This document shows positions 52,507-59,561 of a stretch of DNA of 64,000 nt, one piece after another. The notes beneath the pieces are model-generated. The model saw only the letters and a program-made list of their open reading frames with translations. It made no database searches and was not told the origin of the DNA. A program made the position numbers and the translations under genes. Source of the DNA: Anaerolineales bacterium (GTDB taxonomy: Bacteria; Chloroflexota; Anaerolineae; Anaerolineales; Villigracilaceae); the NCBI GenBank assembly GCA_030583905.1, contig CP129481.1, forward strand, positions 1,860,001 through 1,924,000. Direction: 5' to 3'. How positions within the stretch are numbered: position 1 is the stretch's first letter; every line of letters starts with the position of its first letter.

Positions 52507-52594
52507 TTTGCTATGTACCAAACTTTAATTTGCTAGGTAGCAAAATTTGGTTTGCTAGTGAGGAAAATTTAGTTTGCTAATTAGCAAATTCCGG
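52507..52594. repeat. Tandem array of four 22-bp palindromic repeats
   Basis: Four contiguous units of exactly 22 bp start at 52507, 52529, 52551 and 52573, each opening TTTGCTA. Units 2 and 4 are palindromes (TTTGCTA-GG-TAGCAAA and TTTGCTAATTAGCAAA), and units 1 and 3 are imperfect. Decayed fifth and sixth units follow to about 52636. Period 22 puts all units on one face of DNA. The array is AT-rich in a GC-rich setting between the deacetylase gene and a terminator. Confidence 0.75.
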
Positions 52595-52632
52595 TTTTCA
52601 AGGGGCGAAAGTTGCTTTGCTGGTTTGTTCTA

Positions 52633-52664
52633 AAACTGCCATCCGTTCGGATGGCAGTTTCTTT
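52633..52664. terminator. Terminator after the palindrome array
   Basis: AAACTGCCATCC at 52633-52644 and GGATGGCAGTTT at 52649-52660 form a 12-bp stem with a GTTC loop followed by CTTTTG. It fits termination of + strand transcripts coming through the deacetylase gene and array. A-run flanks also permit the other direction. Confidence 0.75.
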
Positions 52665-52722
52665 TGTCCCCCTCAGCAAAAGAAGGATGAAAAAAAATTC
52701 ACTAAAGGACCGCCCTTTGTGG

Positions 52723-53697
52723 TTACGGACGGATCAGGTCGAAGACGCGCTGCAGGAAGATCGCCATCTGTGCGCGGGTGACAGAGTTATTGGGACAGTA
52801 ATTGCCGCCGCCGCATCCGCCGGTGATGCCTTCCGCAGCCAGCTGCTCGATCCAAGCCGCAGCCGAATGGGTGAGCGTGACGTCCAGGAACTCGGTGCCG
52901 GAGGCAGCGGGCGGGACGTAGTCATCCCCATACTTGGCGCGCAGCAGGAAGATCGCCATCTGGGCGCGGGTGACCGGGTTATTGGGGCAGAAGTTGCCGC
53001 CGCCGCAGCCGCCGGTGATGCCTTCCGCAGCCAACTGCTTGATCCATGCCGCCGCGGAATGGGTGGTGGGGACGTCATTGAAGCCGGTGTCGTCACCCAC
53101 GGCGGGCGGGGTATAGGATGAGCCGTGGATGCCTCTCAGCAGGAAGATCGCCATCTGGGCGCGGGTGACAGAGTTGGTCGGGCAGTAGTTGAGCGGAGTG
53201 GTGGTACATCCGCCGGTGATGCCGGCATAGTAGATGGATTCGATGTAGGACCAGGCGGAGTTCGTCATGGGCACATCGGCGAAGGTCGGGAAGTGCGGAC
53301 CGTCTGTGATGAGTACGTCGATCGTGATCTCATCAAAAGCGCCCAATTCGTCGGTGACACGCACCACGAAACTGTCAGAGCCGGAATAATTCAGGTTTGG
53401 CGTGTAGCCAATTGGCTGGGATGCCCCCGTGCCCGAGACACTGGCGGTTCCGTTACCAGCCTGGGAAGAGATGCCCCAGGTCAGGGTGTGGTCTTCAGCG
53501 TCGGTGGCGTTCAGGGTCAGGGCGAACTTGTCCGGGAAGCCGTTTCCGGGCATGGCGACGAAGACGGACCCGCCTTCGGTGATGACCGGCGCTTCGTTGC
53601 CGTTCGCGCTGGCGCTCCTATGGCTGGACAGGATCAGTATGAGCCCCAGCAGGCACGCGGACACGATCTGACGGAATGTAATGGGTTTTGCGTTCAT
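52723..53697 (-). CDS. SLH-domain surface protein with one cadherin-like domain
   Basis: This 324-aa exported protein starts at 53697 or the adjacent ATG at 53700; spacing from AAGGA favours 53697. It has a signal peptide (about 1-32), a cadherin/Ig-like domain (about 35-130; APVITEG...DSFVVRVTDELGAFD) and three SLH domains to the C-terminus, each with SVTRAQMAIFLL-type cores. Each SLH holds a Cys pair in GGC...CP. SLH domains anchor proteins to wall-linked polysaccharide. It is the shortest of the four paralogues and follows a terminator, so it has its own promoter. Confidence 0.83.
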   Translation of the reverse strand: MNAKPITFRQIVSACLLGLILILSSHRSASANGNEAPVITEGGSVFVAMPGNGFPDKFALTLNATDAEDHTLTWGISSQAGNGTASVSGTGASQPIGYTPNLNYSGSDSFVVRVTDELGAFDEITIDVLITDGPHFPTFADVPMTNSAWSYIESIYYAGITGGCTTTPLNYCPTNSVTRAQMAIFLLRGIHGSSYTPPAVGDDTGFNDVPTTHSAAAWIKQLAAEGITGGCGGGNFCPNNPVTRAQMAIFLLRAKYGDDYVPPAASGTEFLDVTLTHSAAAWIEQLAAEGITGGCGGGNYCPNNSVTRAQMAIFLQRVFDLIRP

Positions 53698-53736
53698 CAT
53701 ATATCCTTTTTTGACCGGCTCTCTTGCCGGTCGCAG

Positions 53737-53766
53737 AAAAACCGCCCTCCGGGGAGGGCGGTTTTT
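53737..53766. terminator. Strong bidirectional terminator
   Basis: AAAAACCGCCCTC and GAGGGCGGTTTTT, sealed by a CGGG turn, span 53737-53766. It lies just upstream of the 324-aa SLH gene and shares its CCGCCCTCC arm with terminators at 59500-59524 and, partly, 57575-57604, a recurrent terminator type at this locus. Confidence 0.85.
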
Positions 53767-53823
53767 CCGATCCCCCTTGTACCCCCTGTTCCTCATTATA
53801 TATGGATCAAGATTCTTGCTGGT

Positions 53824-53853
53824 CTGGCTGCCGTCCAGGTGGACGGCAGCCAG
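53824..53853 (-). terminator. Hairpin after the 1003-aa SLH gene
   Basis: A perfect 13-bp stem (53824-53836 with 53841-53853) has an AGGT loop. It lies 20 bases beyond the stop codon at 53874, consistent with the end of that minus-strand transcript, although the T-run is poor. Confidence 0.6.
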
Positions 53854-53873
53854 ATTTATTCATTCGTACAAAC

Positions 53874-56800
53874 TTACGGACGTGCTAGGTCGAAGGTGCG
53901 CTGGATGAAGATCGCCATCTGGGCGCGGGTGACAGAGTTGTTGGGGCAGTAGTTGCCGCCGCCGCAGCCGCCGGTGATGCCTTCCGCAGCCAGCTGCTCG
54001 ATCCAAGCCGCAGCCGAATGACCGATCGGGACGTCCAGGAACTCGGTGCCGGTGGCGGCAGGAGGCGTGTAGGCTTGTCCGTACTTGGCGCGCAGCAGGA
54101 AGATCGCCATCTGGGCGCGGGTGACCGGGCTGCTCGGGCAGTAGTTGCCGCCGCCGCAGCCGCCGGTGATGCCTTCCGCAGCCAGCTGTTCGATCCAAGC
54201 CGCAGCCGAGTGGGTGAGCGGGACGTCAGCGAAGACGGTGCCGGTCGCCGGGGGAGGCGTGTAGGCTTGTCCGTACATGCCGCGCAGCAGGAAGATCGCC
54301 ATCTGGGCGCGGGTGACGGAGCTGTTCGGGCAGTAGGCAAGCGGGTTGGTGGAACAGCCGCCGGTGATGCCGGCATAGTAGATGGACTCGATGTAGGACC
54401 AGGCGGAGTTCGCCATGGGCACATCGACGAAGGTCGGGAAGTCGCCGCCTGCGGAGACCGTCACGTTGACCGTGATGTCATCGAAGGCACCGAGCTGGTC
54501 GGTGACGCGCACCACAAAGCTGTCCGCACCGGAGAAGTTCAGGGTCGGGGCGTAGGCGATGACCTTGGAGTTGCCGTCGCCGGAGGCGGTGGCGGTTCCG
54601 TTGCCAGCCTGGGTCTGGATGCTCCAGGTCAGGGTGTGGTCTTCAGCATCGGTGGCGTTCAGGGTCAGGGCGAACTTGTCCGGGAAGCCGTTCTTGGACA
54701 TCGTCACGCCGATATCAGCGCCTTCGGTGATGACCGGGGCTTGGTTGGCGACGATCTCGAAGTTGTTGCTGACGAAGGTCATGTCGTAGTTGGCGCCCGC
54801 GGAGAGCGTGCCGACCAGGATGGCGTAGAAGCCGGGGGTTTCACCGAGTTCGCGGGTGAGTGCGCCGCTGAAGGTGTCGCTGCCGACCAGCGCCGGGTTG
54901 ACCGAGTAGGTGTACTCTGCCGGGTCAGCATCGCCTTCGGCTTTCATCTGTCCGGCGTCTGCCGTGACTGTGATCGCCAGCGGGTTGACCGTCAGTTCGC
55001 CGTTGGTGTAGTTGAAGTCGTACTTGTTATCCACGCCGCCGGAGCAGACGATGGCATAGGGGCTGCCTACAGCGGTGAAAGGACCACCGGTGGCAGAGCA
55101 GGTCGGGGCGGTGTCGAGAGCCGAAGCGTCATCGCCGCCGGTGAAGCCGCTGTACAGCGGGGTGAAGCTGGGCAGGGCGTCGCCGTAGGAGATGGAGGCG
55201 TTCGCCACGGACACATCCAAAACGACCTTGTCGGAGATGGTGTAGACGCCATCCACATAGCTGATGCTGTAGTTGGAGCCTGCATCGGCGCCGGAGCACA
55301 CGATGTCATAGACGCCGACTGCGGTGTGCGGGTCTTGCACTACGGCACAGGTCGGTTCGGTGACGAAGTCATCGGAGAACTGGAAGCCGCTGGGGGTGTA
55401 GTCGAAGACCGGTTCGGGCGAGCCGAAGAAGATGGTCTTGTTGTTCGCGGTCACGGTCAAGCCGCGCACGCCGATGGTCAGGTTCGCGCCGGTGTAGTTG
55501 ATGGTGTAGTTGGAGCCGGCTGTGAGCGTGCCCTGGTTGATGGCATACGGACCAACATCCTCGCCAGCCGCGCGTTCAAGTGCGCCGCTGAACAGGTCGC
55601 TGCCGACGAGCGCATCAGCCGTGTAGGTGAGCGCGGGATCGGCATCGCCGTAGGTCTTGCTCTGCGGGTCGGCGGTGACGTTGATCGCCTTGGCGGTGAT
55701 GTCTGCCGTGGTCTGGGCGGAGGTCGGGTCGAGGTGATAGTTGCCCGCGTTCGCGCCGCTCAGAGCGAAGCCCGAGCCGGTGACGGTCTTGCCAGCGCCG
55801 ACGTTCGCATCCGCAAAGGAGGCGGTTCCGCCGGTCAGGGAGACGTCGTCAGCATTGATCACGCCGGTGACGTCACGGGTCAGGATGTCGGCGTCGGTGT
55901 CTCCGTCGTATTCTTTGTTGTCAGCCGTGAAGGAGGGGACAAGCGCCTTGGTGTTGACGGTGACGTTCTGGTTGCCGTTGCTGCCGTTGAAGTTGGAGTC
56001 GCCCGCGTAGGTGGCGGAGACGTTATGCGTGCCCGTGCCCACTGCGCTGGGGGTGTAGTCTGCCGAGCATTCGAGCGTGCCAGCCGCAGGGCTGGAGCAG
56101 GAGCTGGTTCCGAAGGAGCCGCTGCCGTCCGTGCCCCATGTGACGTTGCCGCTCGGGGTGTTCGTGCCGGAGTCGCGCGCGACCGTGGCCGTACAAGTGC
56201 TGACGCCGCCGTAGGTGACCGGAGTATCACAGGTCACGGTCGTGGTCGTGTTGGCTTTTGCCGCTTCGGTATAGGTCACGGTGATGCGGACATAGTCAAC
56301 ATGCGCCTGCCTTCTTGCAGAAGAATGTGTATTCTCAACAACCAATTCCACACCAAAGCCGGTGGCATTGATCTGGGCGGGCGTCCAAGTGTTGCCCCAT
56401 GTGTCGCTCGCGCTGCCAAAAGTATCCACATTGTCGGGGCTGAAGGTAGTAGCCCACAGACCAGCCTCTGCTTTGTTATCTCCGGTGAGCGTGCCGCCCA
56501 GCAACCGTACTGTAACATCTTGAATGCCGCCGCCAGTAGACCATTCGCGATAGCGATTCATCTCGACCGTGATGCCGTCAATGGTCGCACCGGCGGGGAT
56601 GCTGAACCCGAAATTGGTCATGACCAGCGGGTCTGAGTCATCTCCATCCTCAACATCGGACATGGCAGTTCTGCCGCCGTCCGCGCCGAGCGCGCCGACA
56701 AGAGAATTAGCGCCACCAGTTCCTGCTGGCACCCACTCGTTGTTTCCAGCACCGCCTGTGGCAGTGCCAGGGTAGTTGGGTCCTGCGCTTGCGGCGAAGA

Positions 56801-56885
56801 CCGCCGTCGCCGGAATGGCGATCAGGAGCAGGATGGTGGTAAAGACCACCATGAACGAACGTTTGGTTAAATGCTTTGCTTTCAT
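53874..56885 (-). CDS. Large SLH surface protein with Ig-like, YDG and MBG repeats
   Basis: This 1003-aa exported protein has a signal peptide (about 1-31), an N-terminal beta domain (about 32-210), a Big_3-like Ig domain (about 213-310), a YDG-like domain (about 314-395), three to four MBG-type repeats (about 395-715; TYGDADPAL, ISYGDALPSF and EGDADPAEYTY openings), a cadherin-like domain (about 717-813) and three SLH domains (815-1003). MBG/YDG repeats make adhesin stalks. The C-terminal 280 residues are almost the same as those of the 1199-aa protein. Surface adhesin role inferred. Confidence 0.85.
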   Translation of the reverse strand: MKAKHLTKRSFMVVFTTILLLIAIPATAVFAASAGPNYPGTATGGAGNNEWVPAGTGGANSLVGALGADGGRTAMSDVEDGDDSDPLVMTNFGFSIPAGATIDGITVEMNRYREWSTGGGIQDVTVRLLGGTLTGDNKAEAGLWATTFSPDNVDTFGSASDTWGNTWTPAQINATGFGVELVVENTHSSARRQAHVDYVRITVTYTEAAKANTTTTVTCDTPVTYGGVSTCTATVARDSGTNTPSGNVTWGTDGSGSFGTSSCSSPAAGTLECSADYTPSAVGTGTHNVSATYAGDSNFNGSNGNQNVTVNTKALVPSFTADNKEYDGDTDADILTRDVTGVINADDVSLTGGTASFADANVGAGKTVTGSGFALSGANAGNYHLDPTSAQTTADITAKAINVTADPQSKTYGDADPALTYTADALVGSDLFSGALERAAGEDVGPYAINQGTLTAGSNYTINYTGANLTIGVRGLTVTANNKTIFFGSPEPVFDYTPSGFQFSDDFVTEPTCAVVQDPHTAVGVYDIVCSGADAGSNYSISYVDGVYTISDKVVLDVSVANASISYGDALPSFTPLYSGFTGGDDASALDTAPTCSATGGPFTAVGSPYAIVCSGGVDNKYDFNYTNGELTVNPLAITVTADAGQMKAEGDADPAEYTYSVNPALVGSDTFSGALTRELGETPGFYAILVGTLSAGANYDMTFVSNNFEIVANQAPVITEGADIGVTMSKNGFPDKFALTLNATDAEDHTLTWSIQTQAGNGTATASGDGNSKVIAYAPTLNFSGADSFVVRVTDQLGAFDDITVNVTVSAGGDFPTFVDVPMANSAWSYIESIYYAGITGGCSTNPLAYCPNSSVTRAQMAIFLLRGMYGQAYTPPPATGTVFADVPLTHSAAAWIEQLAAEGITGGCGGGNYCPSSPVTRAQMAIFLLRAKYGQAYTPPAATGTEFLDVPIGHSAAAWIEQLAAEGITGGCGGGNYCPNNSVTRAQMAIFIQRTFDLARP
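53888..54735. repeat. Near-identical duplicated block, copy 1 (SLH and cadherin-like region)
   Basis: About 848 bases here align without any gap to 59576-60423 at a constant offset of 5688 bases. I count around a dozen mismatches by eye. The block encodes the cadherin-like domain and all three SLH domains. Such similarity between otherwise unrelated surface proteins points to recent gene conversion or module shuffling. Confidence 0.85.
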
Positions 56886-57068
56886 TTAGTATCCCTTTCA
56901 TTTTTTGGTTGGGCTGTCTGGGCATTCTTCCCAGTCCAGCAATAAAAACGAATGAACGTACAAAAGTTATGCTTCGACTTGCGCCTCCTTTCCAGTTCTC
57001 AAAAATGGTTCGGATAAATGGTCAAGACCACCGTCGATGTCCCAGCCTGCGGGCGTGGTCCTGAAAAA

Positions 57069-57293
57069 TCACCTCGGGATCAGGCTCCCCGTGTTGACCT
57101 TCAACACAAAAGCCGCCTTGCGCAGATTGCTCAAATGGATGTCGTTATCGTTGAAATCTTCGAAGTGTTCGTACTCGCCGCGCCAGATCTTAAGTGCAGT
57201 TGGTTCGCTGCACCCGCGCTTTCTCATCTCCCCGACAAAATCATCCATCGTCATGCCGACCCGTTCCGCGTATGCCTGCACTGTGCTCTTCAT
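57069..57293 (-). CDS. Small XRE-like helix-turn-helix protein
   Basis: This 74-aa protein starts at 57293 (MKSTVQAY), nine bases after AAGGA; the ATG at 57302 directly abuts the ribosome site. The sequence reads like a Cro/CI helix-turn-helix: GMTMDDFVGEMRKRG and TALKIWRGEY, ending in the LRKAAFVLKVNTGSLIP helix typical of XRE regulators. It lies between two SLH genes in the same orientation, so it may regulate them. It is too short for a ligand domain. Confidence 0.6.
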   Translation of the reverse strand: MKSTVQAYAERVGMTMDDFVGEMRKRGCSEPTALKIWRGEYEHFEDFNDNDIHLSNLRKAAFVLKVNTGSLIPR

Positions 57294-57302
57294 CGTCGTC
57301 AT

Positions 57303-57574
57303 TCCTTGAAATGGATATGCCCTGGCGGGGCGGCGGCTTTCGGAGTAATTTGGTACGAATTCTGTTCAAAAATACGTTTTTAAGCCGGATTGTAATTTTG
57401 CTTAAAAAAAAGACCAAAAAAAAACGTACTCCTGACAACCGCCTTACAGTCCTTGCAAACCTTACAAACCTTGCAATCCTGTAAACTGGTTATAGTTTAC
57501 ATTTTTTTTAGGTGAGAAACATATTAAAAAAGTTGCAGGAAATACCCGCCCCCACCCATCCTCCCCCAAACAAA
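57303..57574. other. AT-rich intergenic region with 9-bp tandem repeats
   Basis: No gene is supported here. It contains poly-A stretches near 57402-57424, the 9-bp tandem array at 57442-57486 and an inverted repeat GTAAAC/GTTTAC at 57481-57500. It is the upstream region of the XRE-like gene on the minus strand, so it may hold its promoter and operators. Confidence 0.5.
57442..57486. repeat. Five tandem 9-bp repeats
   Basis: CCTTACAGT, CCTTGCAAA, CCTTACAAA, CCTTGCAAT and CCTGTAAAC follow one another with exact 9-base spacing. They are more regular than chance and lie 150-190 bases before the small HTH gene. Confidence 0.65.
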
Positions 57575-57604
57575 AAAGCCGCCCTCCAAACGGAGAGCGG
57601 CTTT
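57575..57604 (-). terminator. Intrinsic terminator of the 584-aa SLH gene
   Basis: AAAGCCGC at 57575-57582 and GCGGCTTT at 57597-57604 bracket an inner CTCC/GGAG pair. On the minus strand the stem is followed by a T-run (the AAAAAA at 57572-57577), eleven bases past the stop codon at 57616. Confidence 0.82.
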
Positions 57605-57615
57605 GCATCACATAC

Positions 57616-59370
57616 TTACGGCGTCGGCATTTCCGGAACATCCAGCACGAATGTCCGCTGGAACATCAACGCGGCTTGCTCGCGCGACAACGCGCTGTTC
57701 GGGCAGAAGTTCCCGCCGCCGCAGCCGGTCGAGATGCCCTCTGCCGCCAGTTGCTTGATCCATGCCGCCAGCGGGTGGCTGGTGGGCACATCCGCAAAAC
57801 CGGTGCTGGCTCCCACTGCGGGCGGAACATAATCGCTGCCGTATTTTGCCCTCAGCAGCAGTACCGCCGCCTGGCCGCGCGTCACCGAACTGTTCGGGCA
57901 GTAATTCCCGCCGCCGCAGCCGCCCGTAATGCCCTCGGCAACCAGCGCCTCGATCCATGCCGCAGCGTGGGTCGTCACCGTCACATCCGCGAAGACCGTT
58001 CCGGTCGCGGGAGGCGGCGTATAGCTGGAACCGTACATGCCGCGCAGCAGCAGGATCGCCGCCTGCGAACGGATCAACGGCAGGTCCGGGCAGTACCTCA
58101 ACGGGTTGGTGCCGCATCCGCCCGTGAAGCCGTAGTAATACAGCGCCTCGGCGAACGCCCAATACGGATGGTCGATCGGCACATCCACAAAGGTCGGGAA
58201 GTCGCCGCCGCCCGAAACCGTCACATTGACGATGATCGTATCCGTGCCGCCCTGCCCGTCCGAGACCTGCACCACGAAACTGTCCATCCCGCCGTAGTTG
58301 AGTTTTGGCTTGTAGGCGATCGGCTGGGAATTGCCCGTGCCGGAAACCGCCGCAGTCCCGTTCGAAGCCTGGCTCAGCAGCACCCAGGTGATCGGGTCGC
58401 CGTCCGGGTCGGTGGCGTTCAACGTCAGGCTGAACTTATTCGGATAGGCATTCTTCGAAACCGTCGTGCCGATCTGCTCGCCTTCCGTGATGACCGGCGG
58501 GCGGTTCGCAATTGTCTCGAAACTGACGGAAATGCTGTGGTTCGCCTGCACATCGTTGAAGGCATAGTTTGTCACGGGTCCCGCCGACACGCCGTCCACC
58601 AGCACATCCGCCACCTGATAGCCCGCATCGGGCAGCATGCTAAAGGCTTGGCTGCCTCCCTGCGCCACGATCACCGCGCCCGAGGGGGAGATACTGCCGT
58701 TCGCCCCGGCGGAGGCGGTAATGGTGAATTGGTTCGCGGAGGATTCCGAGAAGTGCGCCGTCACGGTCTTGTCCGCGTCCATGATCACCTGGCACGCGCC
58801 CGATCCTGTGCACGCGCCGCTCCAGAAATCGAACACAAAGCCCGGCGCGGCGGAGGCGGTCACGTCCACCACGGTCCCGAACGCGTAGGGTCCGGGCGGG
58901 GTGACGGTTGTGGATCCGCTGCCCACCGTGAGGACCGTCAGAATATACTCGTCTTTCGTATAGTTAACAAGGGCGGTATGGGCTTTCGCCGGTATTTTGA
59001 CGGTGTTGCTGCTGGCGGTGCTGCTGTCGTTCTTTGTGCCGGTCCAGCTTGCGATTCTCCAGCCCTCGGCGGGCACGGCTCCGCTCAGTGTGATGTGTTC
59101 CCCTGCCACATAATAGCCTTTCTTGTAGCACCCCCACGACTTGCTGGGGCTTGCCGTTGGGTCACTGCCCTCGCCGGTGTGCCCGATCGTGAGGCGGTAG
59201 CAGGTCTTGTAGCCTCCATTCGGTTCGGCTGCCTGGGCGCTGTTGGGAGCCATTCCAAGCATGGCGATCAGAAAGGCTATGATCGTAAAAATGCGAAATA
59301 CCCTGTCGAATTGGCGTTTCGATCCCCCCGCATCCAAATTCTGGTTGAAAAAAAATGATTTTTTGGACAT
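57616..59370 (-). CDS. SLH surface protein with bacterial-repeat beta domains
   Basis: This 584-aa protein starts at 59370 (MSKKSFFF), with GGAGG upstream; a longer reading has no site. It has a signal peptide to about residue 47 (AQA cleavage), Cys-containing N-terminal domain, two to three InlB/bacterial-repeat domains (about 75-280; WRIASWTGT, FVFDFWSGAC, GYQVADVLVDG), a cadherin-like domain (about 290-390) and three SLH domains. It shares architecture but not recent sequence identity with its neighbours. Confidence 0.83.
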   Translation of the reverse strand: MSKKSFFFNQNLDAGGSKRQFDRVFRIFTIIAFLIAMLGMAPNSAQAAEPNGGYKTCYRLTIGHTGEGSDPTASPSKSWGCYKKGYYVAGEHITLSGAVPAEGWRIASWTGTKNDSSTASSNTVKIPAKAHTALVNYTKDEYILTVLTVGSGSTTVTPPGPYAFGTVVDVTASAAPGFVFDFWSGACTGSGACQVIMDADKTVTAHFSESSANQFTITASAGANGSISPSGAVIVAQGGSQAFSMLPDAGYQVADVLVDGVSAGPVTNYAFNDVQANHSISVSFETIANRPPVITEGEQIGTTVSKNAYPNKFSLTLNATDPDGDPITWVLLSQASNGTAAVSGTGNSQPIAYKPKLNYGGMDSFVVQVSDGQGGTDTIIVNVTVSGGGDFPTFVDVPIDHPYWAFAEALYYYGFTGGCGTNPLRYCPDLPLIRSQAAILLLRGMYGSSYTPPPATGTVFADVTVTTHAAAWIEALVAEGITGGCGGGNYCPNSSVTRGQAAVLLLRAKYGSDYVPPAVGASTGFADVPTSHPLAAWIKQLAAEGISTGCGGGNFCPNSALSREQAALMFQRTFVLDVPEMPTP

Positions 59371-59499
59371 GTTGTCCTCCAGGTGGGTGGTGAAAAATGA
59401 GAATAACGACCTTACAATTTTGTTAATTCTATCATACACGCAATTCAAAGACAATTCAAGTTGCTATTATTAATAGAAGATTGCAAATATTCAAAAAAG

Positions 59500-59524
59500 A
59501 CCGCCCTCCGATCCGGAGGGCGGT
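59500..59524 (-). terminator. Intrinsic terminator of the beta-helix SLH gene
   Basis: CCGCCCTCCG at 59501-59510 and CGGAGGGCGG at 59514-59523 form a 10-bp stem with a three-base loop. On the minus strand a T-run follows (AAAAAA at 59493-59498). It lies 38 bases past the stop codon. Confidence 0.83.
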
Positions 59525-59561
59525 TGTTTCTATATATATCTGCCGTCTGATCGGCTCGTAC

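Noticed and set aside
52507..52594. 22-bp array considered as CRISPR
   Set aside because: Units are contiguous with no variable spacers, and no cas gene is nearby.
54018..56636. Long open frame of 872 codons on the + strand opposite the 1003-aa SLH gene
   Set aside because: It mirrors the codon structure of a GC-rich repetitive surface protein. It has no ribosome site, signal peptide or recognisable domain, and the minus strand carries clear SLH, MBG and cadherin motifs.
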